Shown here piece after piece: positions 1 through 5,946 of a DNA stretch of 7,278 nucleotides (its first letter is position 1; each line of letters begins with the position of its first letter). Source of the stretch: Acidobacteriota bacterium (GTDB taxonomy: Bacteria; Acidobacteriota; Terriglobia; Acidiferrales; UBA7541); the NCBI GenBank assembly GCA_003161495.1, contig PMOP01000058.1, forward strand, positions 3,783 through 11,060, given 5' to 3'. The notes below the pieces were generated by a model. It saw only the letters and a program-made list of their open reading frames with translations, did not search any database and was not told the origin of the DNA. Position numbers and translations under genes: made by a program.

Positions 1-467
1 AGCAGGAAAATGAGCGCGACCGAAAGCAATTGCACGGAGCCGAAAAGGCCGCCCGGGCCCACCGTATCGGTTCCAGCGCGCCGCCAAAGAATCACGGCGC
101 CAAACGCCAGCACGCCGCCGATCACCAGGCCGGCATTCACAGGCATCTTGATCAGCCATCCCACCAGGTGAAGCCCGAACAGAACGATCATGGCCCCGGC
201 GACGGGGCCCATCAACGCCTTATGTTGCAGCAGAAATTGTCCCACAGCGCTAGCCGAGGCCCCGAAACTGATGAAGACCACAGAAAATCCCGAGACAAAC
301 GCGAGCGAGGAAGCGAAAAGGCCGTTGCGGGGCGGCTGCCCCGTGCGGAGCTGTTCCACGCCGATGCCCGAAAGCATCGAGACGTATCCGGGCACGAGCG
401 GCAGTACGCATGGAGACAGGAACGAAATGATTCCCGCTACGAAGGCGTAAAGAATCGATACTTGCAT
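1..467 (-). CDS. ccdA: CcdA-type thiol-disulfide transporter (cytochrome c biogenesis protein, transmembrane region), 3' end beyond window
   Basis: Partial gene: 155 codons are visible and the reading frame runs off the left edge. Reading the minus strand from ATG at 467 gives a very hydrophobic protein. Residues 16-28 carry the family motif FLSPCVLPLVPGY; Cys20 is the first of the two membrane-embedded redox cysteines of CcdA/DsbD-beta proteins, and the second would lie outside the window. Members of this family pass electrons from cytoplasmic thioredoxin to periplasmic thiol proteins, for example for cytochrome c maturation. Hydrophobic segments lie near residues 6-31, 50-80, 85-107, 111-128 and 141-155. 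In compact CcdA proteins the third helix is followed by a short polar loop and then the GWTPC helix; here two further hydrophobic stretches appear first. The start is well bounded: an in-frame TAA lies four codons upstream, and a GGAG lies 13 nt before the ATG. The amidase gene lies upstream on the same strand, separated by a repeat-bearing gap. Family is confident; exact partner is unknown. Confidence 0.88.
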   Translation of the reverse strand, partial: MQVSILYAFVAGIISFLSPCVLPLVPGYVSMLSGIGVEQLRTGQPPRNGLFASSLAFVSGFSVVFISFGASASAVGQFLLQHKALMGPVAGAMIVLFGLHLVGWLIKMPVNAGLVIGGVLAFGAVILWRRAGTDTVGPGGLFGSVQLLSVALIFL

Positions 468-637
468 CGGACGAAATTATCTCCGGCGAAGGATGGTGCT
501 GTTCCTTTGATGCTTCTCTGGATCAGACGGCTGCAAGCCCGCAAACGATTCAACCCATCCCGTATTTTCACATAACTCGGTCCAGGCTCGGGAGATTTAT
601 TCGTGGCGCGGCGATTGGTCAGCGAAGAGACGATCTT

Positions 638-745
638 AAGTAGCACAGGCACTCTTGCCTGTGCGATTTCGTAAATCGCCTGCGTCCAATTGCCGTTCGA
701 GCGGCGACGGCCAAAACCGCACAGGCAAGAGTGCCTGTGCTACTT
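638..745. repeat. REPIN-like pair of inverted palindromic repeats
   Basis: Positions 638-664 and 719-745 are perfect 27-bp inverted copies of each other, separated by 54 bp. Each copy holds its own hairpin: the 9-bp stem GCACAGGCA / TGCCTGTGC with a 4-nt loop, at 643-664 (loop CTCT) and 719-740 (loop AGAG). The next 7 bp inward (665-671 against 712-718) still pair at 5 of 7 positions, suggesting an older, longer arm. The arrangement matches the general form of REP doublets (REPINs): short palindromic units, inverted, in a gap between genes. It sits in the 272-bp space between the amidase and ccdA. The outer right arm overlaps the last codon and the stop codon of the amidase gene. No T-run follows on the minus strand, so it is not a standard intrinsic terminator, though it could pause RNA polymerase or protect a 3' end. 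That it is a dispersed genomic family is inference; only this pair is visible. Confidence 0.8.
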
Positions 746-2188
746 GAAGCTTCTCAAGACAGGATGGCGAGCGCGCCAATCGTTCGCGCGCTCGTAGGAA
801 AGCGCGATGCGCAGGATCGTTGCTTCGTCAAAGGCGCGGCCAATCAATTGCAACCCAACGGGCAGGCCGTCGCGCGTAAATCCGCAGGGGATCGAAATCG
901 CGGGGAGTCCCGTGAAATTGGCGGGGCGGCAATGTCCGACAATCGCGGGACGCGCGCCGACTTGTTCTCCATCGATCTGCACTGAATCCGCGCCGATGGG
1001 AGGAGCGGGGACAGGAACCGTGGGCGCAACAATGGCGTCGACATTTTGGAAGGCCGCGTCAAATTCGGCGAGCAAGCGCTTTCGCACGTCAAACCCCGCA
1101 AGATAGCTCACGGCCGAAATCTTTGCGCCGGCATCGATTCGCTGCCGCACTTCCTCGCCATAATCGGCGGCGCGAGCAGGGAAATATCCAGCCGCTTCGT
1201 GGACGTGTAGAGCTTCGGCGAGAGAAATGTCGGTAGCCGCATCGAGCGATACTTTCAAATGCGGAAGAGAAACTTCGCGCACCACCGCGCCGCGCTTTTC
1301 CATATCGCGCACGGCGGCTTCGGTTGCGCGGCGCACTTCCGGGTCAACTTTTTCCCAGAAATATTCTCGCGGGCGGCCCAGGCGGAATTTGCCGAGCGGC
1401 TTGCGCAAAGCGCCCCGGAAATCTCCCACCGGCTTCGGTGAAGAAGTCGGGTCCAGCGCATCGCGGCCAGCGATCAGACCGAGCAGGATGGCGGCATCGG
1501 TGACGCTGCGTGCGAGCGGGCCGACGTGGTCGAACGACGGCGAGAGCGGCATGGTGCCGAAAACACTGACGCGACCAAAGGTCGGCTTCAGCCCGACGGT
1601 ACCGCAAAAAGCGGAAGGCACGCGGATCGAGCCGCCCGTATCGGTGCCGACGGAAGCCATGCAAAGACCCGCGGCAATCGCGACGGCGGAGCCCGCGCTT
1701 GATCCGCCGGAAATTCTGGCGAGCGCCCACGGATTATGCGCGGGGCCGTAGTGCGCGTTGCCGCCGGTAATCCCGTAAGCAAATTCATTCAAGTTTGTTT
1801 TGCCAAGCATCACGGCGCCGGCTCGGGTAAGTTTTCGCGCGACGGTGGAATCCTCGGAAGGGACGAAATCGCTCAGGATTTTCGATCCCGCGGTGGAGCG
1901 GATGCCGCGCGTCCAAATATTGTCCTTAATCGTGATCGGTATGCCGAGGAGCGGAAAATTTTCAAGCCGCGAACCGCGGCGGCGCAGGAACTGCTTCTCC
2001 GCCCGGCGCGCCGCGGCGAGCGCATGCTCGGCGGTGACCGTGATGAACGCGTTGAGAGAAGGATTTTGCCTGTCGATGCGGCGCAGAAACATCTCCGTCA
2101 ACTCGACCGGGGAAACCTTGCGTTTTGCCAGCAGCGCGGCCAGTTCCTCGATCGAGGCGAATGCCAGCGATTCTTCTTCGTTCTTCAT
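740..2188 (-). CDS. Amidase signature family hydrolase (GatA-like)
   Basis: A 482-residue protein, normal length for the amidase signature family, which hydrolyses carboxamide C-N bonds through a Ser-cisSer-Lys triad. All three residues can be placed: Lys88 in TIKDN, Ser163 in GGSSAGS (residues 161-167) and Ser187 in GTDTGGSIR (181-189). The 99-residue Lys-to-Ser and 24-residue Ser-to-Ser spacings equal those of fatty acid amide hydrolase (K142, S217, S241). The C-terminal DGLPVGLQLIG motif is also typical. GatA, the glutamyl-tRNA(Gln) amidotransferase subunit, is a close relative. However, the segment LNEFAYGITGGNAHYGP before the triad resembles stand-alone amidases more, and no gatB or gatC is in view, so I give no symbol; the substrate is unknown. 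ATG at 2188 lies 2 bp after the lptD stop, so the genes are probably co-transcribed and coupled. The stop codon TAG (742-740) lies inside the repeat arm. No signal peptide is visible, so the enzyme is probably cytoplasmic. Confidence 0.93.
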   Translation of the reverse strand: MKNEEESLAFASIEELAALLAKRKVSPVELTEMFLRRIDRQNPSLNAFITVTAEHALAAARRAEKQFLRRRGSRLENFPLLGIPITIKDNIWTRGIRSTAGSKILSDFVPSEDSTVARKLTRAGAVMLGKTNLNEFAYGITGGNAHYGPAHNPWALARISGGSSAGSAVAIAAGLCMASVGTDTGGSIRVPSAFCGTVGLKPTFGRVSVFGTMPLSPSFDHVGPLARSVTDAAILLGLIAGRDALDPTSSPKPVGDFRGALRKPLGKFRLGRPREYFWEKVDPEVRRATEAAVRDMEKRGAVVREVSLPHLKVSLDAATDISLAEALHVHEAAGYFPARAADYGEEVRQRIDAGAKISAVSYLAGFDVRKRLLAEFDAAFQNVDAIVAPTVPVPAPPIGADSVQIDGEQVGARPAIVGHCRPANFTGLPAISIPCGFTRDGLPVGLQLIGRAFDEATILRIALSYERANDWRARHPVLRSFK

Positions 2189-2190
2189 GA

Positions 2191-4578
2191 TTAAAAAACT
2201 TTCTCCTCACGGCGCAGATTTCCGAACGTTCCGATGTTGGCAATGTTCAGCGAAAAGCGATATTGATTTTCCGTGCGGATCTCGCCGAGCGAAAGGCGGC
2301 GGTATTCGATCGAAATTCCGCAGCACGATCCGTTATAGCTGACTTCGACAAATTGGTTCTGCCAAACGCCCTGCTTGACGTCATAGCCAATGCCGGCCTG
2401 CGTGTTCCAGCCGCGGCGGTTGGCCGCGCCATATCCCACCTGGGCGCGAATCTGATTCGCGGGCGGTTGCAGGTCAGCCATGGATGGCGCGTAGGTGGCT
2501 GTATTGTCGACCGAAAACTGCGCGACGGTGAAGTTGAAATTTTCAGTCGGCCGAATTTTCAGGAGCGCCTCCGATGTCGTGATTCTGCCTCGCACGGTAT
2601 CGTAATCCAAACGAATCTCGGCATCGTACCTGCCGCCGGGCGAAAGGATCAGGTCGCTGTTAATCGGAGAAAAATGGCGCGGTTCATCCGCAAAAGCGAA
2701 CGGCGTGATCGAGTCCAGCGCCTGAAAAACATTGCGAGTTCCGGGAGTAAGCGCGCCGCCAAACGTGGAATCGAAGTAATAGGCTTGCGTAATTTTCCAG
2801 GTCACCAGATCTTTCGCCTGCACGTCTCCTGCGCGATGAAAAAGGCGTTGCGTGATGGAGTACACGAAATCATTGGTGTCGGTGAGCGTTTCATCCTCGT
2901 CGAAAAGTATGAAGCGGCCGAAGGGTCCCACATCCCCCACGTAGTTGTATTGAATTTCGGGGTTGATTGTGTGCTTCCATTTTCCGCTCGTGGTCTGCCA
3001 CACTTTCTCGAACGTTGGCGGACGGAGATCGATGTTCAACTCGCCGGTTGTCCGGCTCATCGGACTATTCACCACGGCGCCCGCAACCAGTTGCGAGCTG
3101 TAAGAAGTCGCGCGGACCGTGAAGCTGGTCGTGACTCCGAGCCACGGTCCCCAGTGCAGCGGCACGACCGCGCGTGGGGCTATTTCGGAGCGCTCCACTA
3201 ATGTCGGAGTCACGATTCCAGGCACGACGGTTTCCACTCCCGTCGTGGAATTTGTAACCAGATTTTCATCGTCCCGGTGCACCGCTCCCACGAACGCGTC
3301 CCCGCCAAAATAAATCGGGAGATTCTTCCACGGCGACTGGTCCACCGAGCTGAACCGGGCCTCCGGAGCGGTGCGCACATCCTCGACGACTTGCGGCTGT
3401 GCGTTCACGAAGTTTTTATAACTGGTCCCGGCGAAATCGACGCTGAACCCTCGAAAATTATTCGTAAGAAATGCGGCGTTGCGCACCTCGGAATTCACGG
3501 CTTCGCCAAAAGTCGGCGCAAACACCAATTGAAACGTAAGGGAACTGAGCTGATTCAGATCTGCGACCGCCCGCCAGCCATCCCGGAGCTGCGCGGCAAG
3601 TTTGAATTGCATGGTATGCCCGCCCTGGTTCTCCAGTGTTGTTTCCGGACTGCCCGCTGCATTAAGTACCGGGTTGCCCTGAGCGTTCAACAGCGGAACC
3701 GGCAATCCGCGGTCGATCACGCCGAAATATTTTCCCGAAATCGAAACGTTTTCCCAGGGCTTGGCGCGAAGTTCCGCATTTTGCTGCCAGCCGCGGAGGC
3801 TCAGATAGGCCCCGCCCACGCTGATATCGGACCAATCCCTGGGCGCCCAGTAATAACCCTCGCCGAGGACGACTCCTTTGACCGAAGTGTCTGCGAATTC
3901 CGGAATCAATAATCCGGATTTTCGCAGGTTGCGCCCCGCGGGTAATGACGCATAGGGGAAATACAGCAGCGGGAGACGGAATATTCGGAAGTCGGCGTTG
4001 ACCATGGCGACCGTGCGATCCACCTCGAGCGTCGCGTGCGATGTGGAAAATGTCCAGAATGGTTTGTCGGGCTCGCACACCGTAAGCCATGCATGCTCGA
4101 TCGAATAGGTGCGCGCATCGAGCCGGCGTACTTCCTCCGCTTCGATGGTCAGCGGGTTCGGCGACACCAGGACATTTGCGTTCGGCTTATGTTCCACAGT
4201 GACCTCGCCGCGCACATGTTCAAACTGGCCGGCCCCGCTTTGCACATTGAAATCGGCCGAATCCGCCGTGAGGTGCTGCGTGTCCACATCGAACAGCACG
4301 TGGCCGCTGGCCGTAACTTTGTATGTTTTCGTGTTGTACTGCACGTGATCGGCGCGCAATCGAAAATTTTTATACTGGATTTCCACTTTGCCGTCGGCAA
4401 AGTAAATGTCCCCTTCCTTGCGTTGCTGTTCAGCCTCCAGGCGAACGCTGGTCAGGCCCGAAGAGGGTGGCGCAACGATATCCTGTGCGGCGGCCCCGTG
4501 AATGAAAAGTATGCAGGCCGCCAGAGTAAGCAGGGCGCGCCCTTGATATGCGCCACCGAATTTTTGAATGAGTCCCAT
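2191..4578 (-). CDS. lptD: LPS-assembly protein LptD (OstA/Imp)
   Basis: Outer-membrane beta-barrel that, with lipoprotein LptE, inserts lipopolysaccharide into the outer leaflet. The length of 795 residues is close to the 784 of E. coli LptD. Residues 1-31 form a signal peptide with likely cleavage AAA|QD. Residues about 43-132 are the periplasmic LptA/OstA-like domain, with repeating beta segments such as VRLEAEQ, GDIYFADGKVEI and YNTKTYKVTASGHV. The barrel domain follows, opened by the family stretch LPLLYFPYASLP (202-213), KSGLLIPEF and GYYWAPRDW. The protein ends in Phe, as many barrels do. Cys168 (VCEPDKP) and the Cys752-Cys753 pair correspond to E. coli C173 and C724-C725; no counterpart of C31 is visible. 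The start is uncertain: ATG 4578 gives a clean signal peptide but has no good Shine-Dalgarno, and in-frame TTG codons at 4593 and 4632 are alternatives that would add a basic extension. It is first in a unit with the amidase. Confidence 0.95.
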   Translation of the reverse strand: MGLIQKFGGAYQGRALLTLAACILFIHGAAAQDIVAPPSSGLTSVRLEAEQQRKEGDIYFADGKVEIQYKNFRLRADHVQYNTKTYKVTASGHVLFDVDTQHLTADSADFNVQSGAGQFEHVRGEVTVEHKPNANVLVSPNPLTIEAEEVRRLDARTYSIEHAWLTVCEPDKPFWTFSTSHATLEVDRTVAMVNADFRIFRLPLLYFPYASLPAGRNLRKSGLLIPEFADTSVKGVVLGEGYYWAPRDWSDISVGGAYLSLRGWQQNAELRAKPWENVSISGKYFGVIDRGLPVPLLNAQGNPVLNAAGSPETTLENQGGHTMQFKLAAQLRDGWRAVADLNQLSSLTFQLVFAPTFGEAVNSEVRNAAFLTNNFRGFSVDFAGTSYKNFVNAQPQVVEDVRTAPEARFSSVDQSPWKNLPIYFGGDAFVGAVHRDDENLVTNSTTGVETVVPGIVTPTLVERSEIAPRAVVPLHWGPWLGVTTSFTVRATSYSSQLVAGAVVNSPMSRTTGELNIDLRPPTFEKVWQTTSGKWKHTINPEIQYNYVGDVGPFGRFILFDEDETLTDTNDFVYSITQRLFHRAGDVQAKDLVTWKITQAYYFDSTFGGALTPGTRNVFQALDSITPFAFADEPRHFSPINSDLILSPGGRYDAEIRLDYDTVRGRITTSEALLKIRPTENFNFTVAQFSVDNTATYAPSMADLQPPANQIRAQVGYGAANRRGWNTQAGIGYDVKQGVWQNQFVEVSYNGSCCGISIEYRRLSLGEIRTENQYRFSLNIANIGTFGNLRREEKVF
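2200..2208 (-). promoter_or_regulatory. Shine-Dalgarno site of the amidase, inside the end of lptD
   Basis: The minus strand reads GAGGAGAAA here, within the last codons of lptD. The GGAG core lies 14 nt before the amidase ATG (2188), somewhat longer than ideal, with an AT-rich spacer. Ribosomes ending lptD would release almost on top of this start, which fits translational coupling. Confidence 0.5.
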
Positions 4579-4700
4579 GAATTGGCGTCGCAAATGATTC
4601 CGCCGGGCTCTCCCTTGAAATCTCAGGGCCAAAAATCTGGTCCGCGCCCGTGACCGGAAATTGGAAGAACCTGTAAGCGCTTTGAAGAAAATAGCTCGTT

Positions 4701-4729
4701 AGCCTAGCATTCCCTCCCAAGGCTTACAA
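4701..4729 (-). promoter_or_regulatory. Candidate sigma-70-type promoter for lptD
   Basis: On the minus strand TTGTAA (4729-4724) and TAGGCT (4706-4701) are separated by exactly 17 bp. A TG one base before the second hexamer makes it an extended -10. Matches to the consensus hexamers are only 4/6 and 3/6, so this is tentative. Other placements in the gap are possible. Confidence 0.3.
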
Positions 4730-4871
4730 TCACTCCAGCAGTCTGCGCAGCCCGATCACATCACTCCGAGTATTTTCGCAAACGGTATAGATTGCAAATG
4801 GCGCGCGCGGGCTGCCTGGGTTATCCAATTCGCGACAACTCCATGCAAATCTTTTCGCGGCACCGCGCAAC

Positions 4872-4880
4872 TGATAGAAT
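4872..4880 (+). promoter_or_regulatory. Candidate extended -10 element for the RDD gene
   Basis: TGATAGAAT holds a 5/6 match to TATAAT preceded by a TGn extension. It lies 55 bp before the GTG start, which would give a leader of roughly 45-50 nt. No convincing -35 hexamer is present at 16-18 bp spacing, which extended -10 promoters can tolerate. Confidence 0.4.
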
Positions 4881-4934
4881 AGCAGCGACTCCCGACTTCC
4901 GTTCGGCGAGACATCCGCAGCGCAAAACGGAACG

Positions 4935-5813
4935 GTGATAAAAACTTGCCAGTATTGCGGCGCCATTAACGGCGACCAGCACGACGTTTGCTGTTTCTGC
5001 GACGTCCCTTTGGGCGTTGTGGGACAGGCGTCCATTTCGAGTCGAGTTGCGACTCCAACGGAAGGCAACCTGGCTGTCCAGCCGGAATGGCGGCGCGAGG
5101 TTTCCAGCCGTCTTCAGGATTATCGTGCCCGGCGACGTGGCGGCCCAGCCCCTGATTTACAGGCGGCTTTACCCTTCGATTCCGATTCTTCACTCTCAGA
5201 CGAATATTCCGGCGCGGGAACGCAAGTTGCCACTCCGGCGCCTTCCGAACAGATTCATACCCCGCGCAAGCATCGCAGCGAACGATATGAAATATCGATT
5301 CCCAATCGGGAGACGCGTACACCCGCTAGTCATGCCCATCGGCCGGATTCTGCGCCATCCGGCGCAGGTTTGGCGCATGCGCCCCAATACCCCGTGGCCT
5401 CACTACCGGAACGCCGCAGGGCAGCCATAGTGGATGTGGGGTTGCTGCTGTTCAGTTATGGTGGCATGCTCGCGCTCTTTACCGTGCTGGGTGGGCACAT
5501 TGGCTTTGACAAGATTGACTTGGCGGTGGTGGCAGCCACATTTGGGCTTTTCTACGCTCAATATTTCGCCCTATTCACTATTTTTGGCGGCTCGACGCCG
5601 GGCATGATGCTTCGTGGCCTTCGGGTGGTCACCTTTGAAGGTGGCATTCCAGCTTCGCGCCAGATGGCTTGGAGAAGTTTTGGATATTTGATCTCCGCAG
5701 GGACGTGCTTTCTGGGTTTTGTCTGGGCGCTCTGGGATGACGATCAACTTTGCTGGCAGGACCGCATCTCCCGGACCTATCTCACGCCGATGGAGCAGAT
5801 TACGCCTGACTGA
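4935..5813 (+). CDS. RDD family membrane protein with N-terminal zinc ribbon
   Basis: A 292-residue protein in three parts. Residues 5-22 form a short zinc-ribbon-like motif, C5-x2-C8 and C19-x2-C22, with an extra Cys20. Residues about 27-155 are a low-complexity linker rich in Arg, Ser, Pro and Ala, probably disordered and cytoplasmic, with a basic stretch WRREVSSRLQDYRARRRG at 52-69. Residues about 159-284 are an RDD domain: ERRRAAIVDVG leading into the first membrane segment (163-187), a second segment (196-218), then GGSTPGMMLRGLRVVTFEGG, a third segment (247-267) and the closing DRISRTYLTP. The glycine-rich G-x-TPGMMLRGLRV signature and the final D-R pair are the diagnostic features. RDD proteins are poorly understood; some have been linked to ion transport, and I assign no activity. 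The start is GTG at 4935 with only a weak Shine-Dalgarno; it is preferred because a later start would remove the first CxxC. It is divergent from lptD, and 115-133 bp separate it from the next gene. Confidence 0.85.
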   Translation: MIKTCQYCGAINGDQHDVCCFCDVPLGVVGQASISSRVATPTEGNLAVQPEWRREVSSRLQDYRARRRGGPAPDLQAALPFDSDSSLSDEYSGAGTQVATPAPSEQIHTPRKHRSERYEISIPNRETRTPASHAHRPDSAPSGAGLAHAPQYPVASLPERRRAAIVDVGLLLFSYGGMLALFTVLGGHIGFDKIDLAVVAATFGLFYAQYFALFTIFGGSTPGMMLRGLRVVTFEGGIPASRQMAWRSFGYLISAGTCFLGFVWALWDDDQLCWQDRISRTYLTPMEQITPD

Positions 5814-5897
5814 GCCCGCACTTGTCCTGGCCAGCGAAACCGCCGAGCCCCGATAAGAACCCGCCCTAGAATCGCCGCGCGTCAACTGCTCCTGTCG

Positions 5898-5906
5898 TGC
5901 TATCAT
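5898..5906 (+). promoter_or_regulatory. Candidate extended -10 element for the S41-like gene
   Basis: TGCTATCAT combines a TGn extension with TATCAT, 5/6 to consensus. It lies 22 bp before ATG 5929 and 40 bp before ATG 5947. The -35 region is poor. A transcript starting about 5913 would leave a very short leader for the upstream ATG and a more usual one for 5947. Confidence 0.4.
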
Positions 5907-5946
5907 CGTTAGGAATTTATCTTCAGAAATGAGGCCAATAACAATC

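Larger units (their letters stand above)
4579..4934. other. Divergent intergenic region between lptD and the RDD gene
   Basis: A 356-bp gap with the flanking genes pointing away from it. Only short reading frames are present, with no recognisable product. I see promoter-like sequences for both directions (entered separately), no tRNA or recognisable structured RNA, and no clear operator palindrome. The part between about 4735 and 4865 has nothing I can name. If the lptD transcript starts near 4694, as the candidate promoter suggests, it has a leader of about 115 nt. Confidence 0.6.

Noticed and set aside
30..575. A 181-codon plus-strand frame at the left end
   Set aside because: It is antisense to ccdA, which has the PCVLP motif and helices. 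The plus-strand product is charged and low-complexity.
437..652. A 71-codon minus-strand frame starting with GTG inside the left repeat and overlapping ccdA
   Set aside because: It has no ribosome binding site of note, starts within a repeat, overlaps ccdA out of frame and resembles no family.
638..745. Intrinsic terminator, or CRISPR repeats
   Set aside because: There is no T-run after the hairpins on the minus strand, so it is not a classic terminator. Only two inverted copies exist, with no regular direct repeats and spacers, so it is not CRISPR.
638..745. Insertion sequence or MITE with target duplication
   Set aside because: No transposase is present, and I see no matching direct repeat in the bases flanking 638 and 745.
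740..2188. Naming the amidase gatA
   Set aside because: The triad is shared by the whole amidase signature family, the region before the first Ser is closer to stand-alone amidases, and no gatB or gatC is seen.
2263..3201. A 312-codon plus-strand frame, with others at 3277-3912 and 4036-4653
   Set aside because: All lie opposite lptD, whose protein is recognised end to end; these are shadow frames without motifs.
4538..4578. Lipobox (LAAC) at residues 19-22 of LptD
   Set aside because: The cysteine sits inside the hydrophobic core of the signal peptide, and a better signal peptidase I site (AAA|QD) follows; LptD proteins are not lipoproteins.
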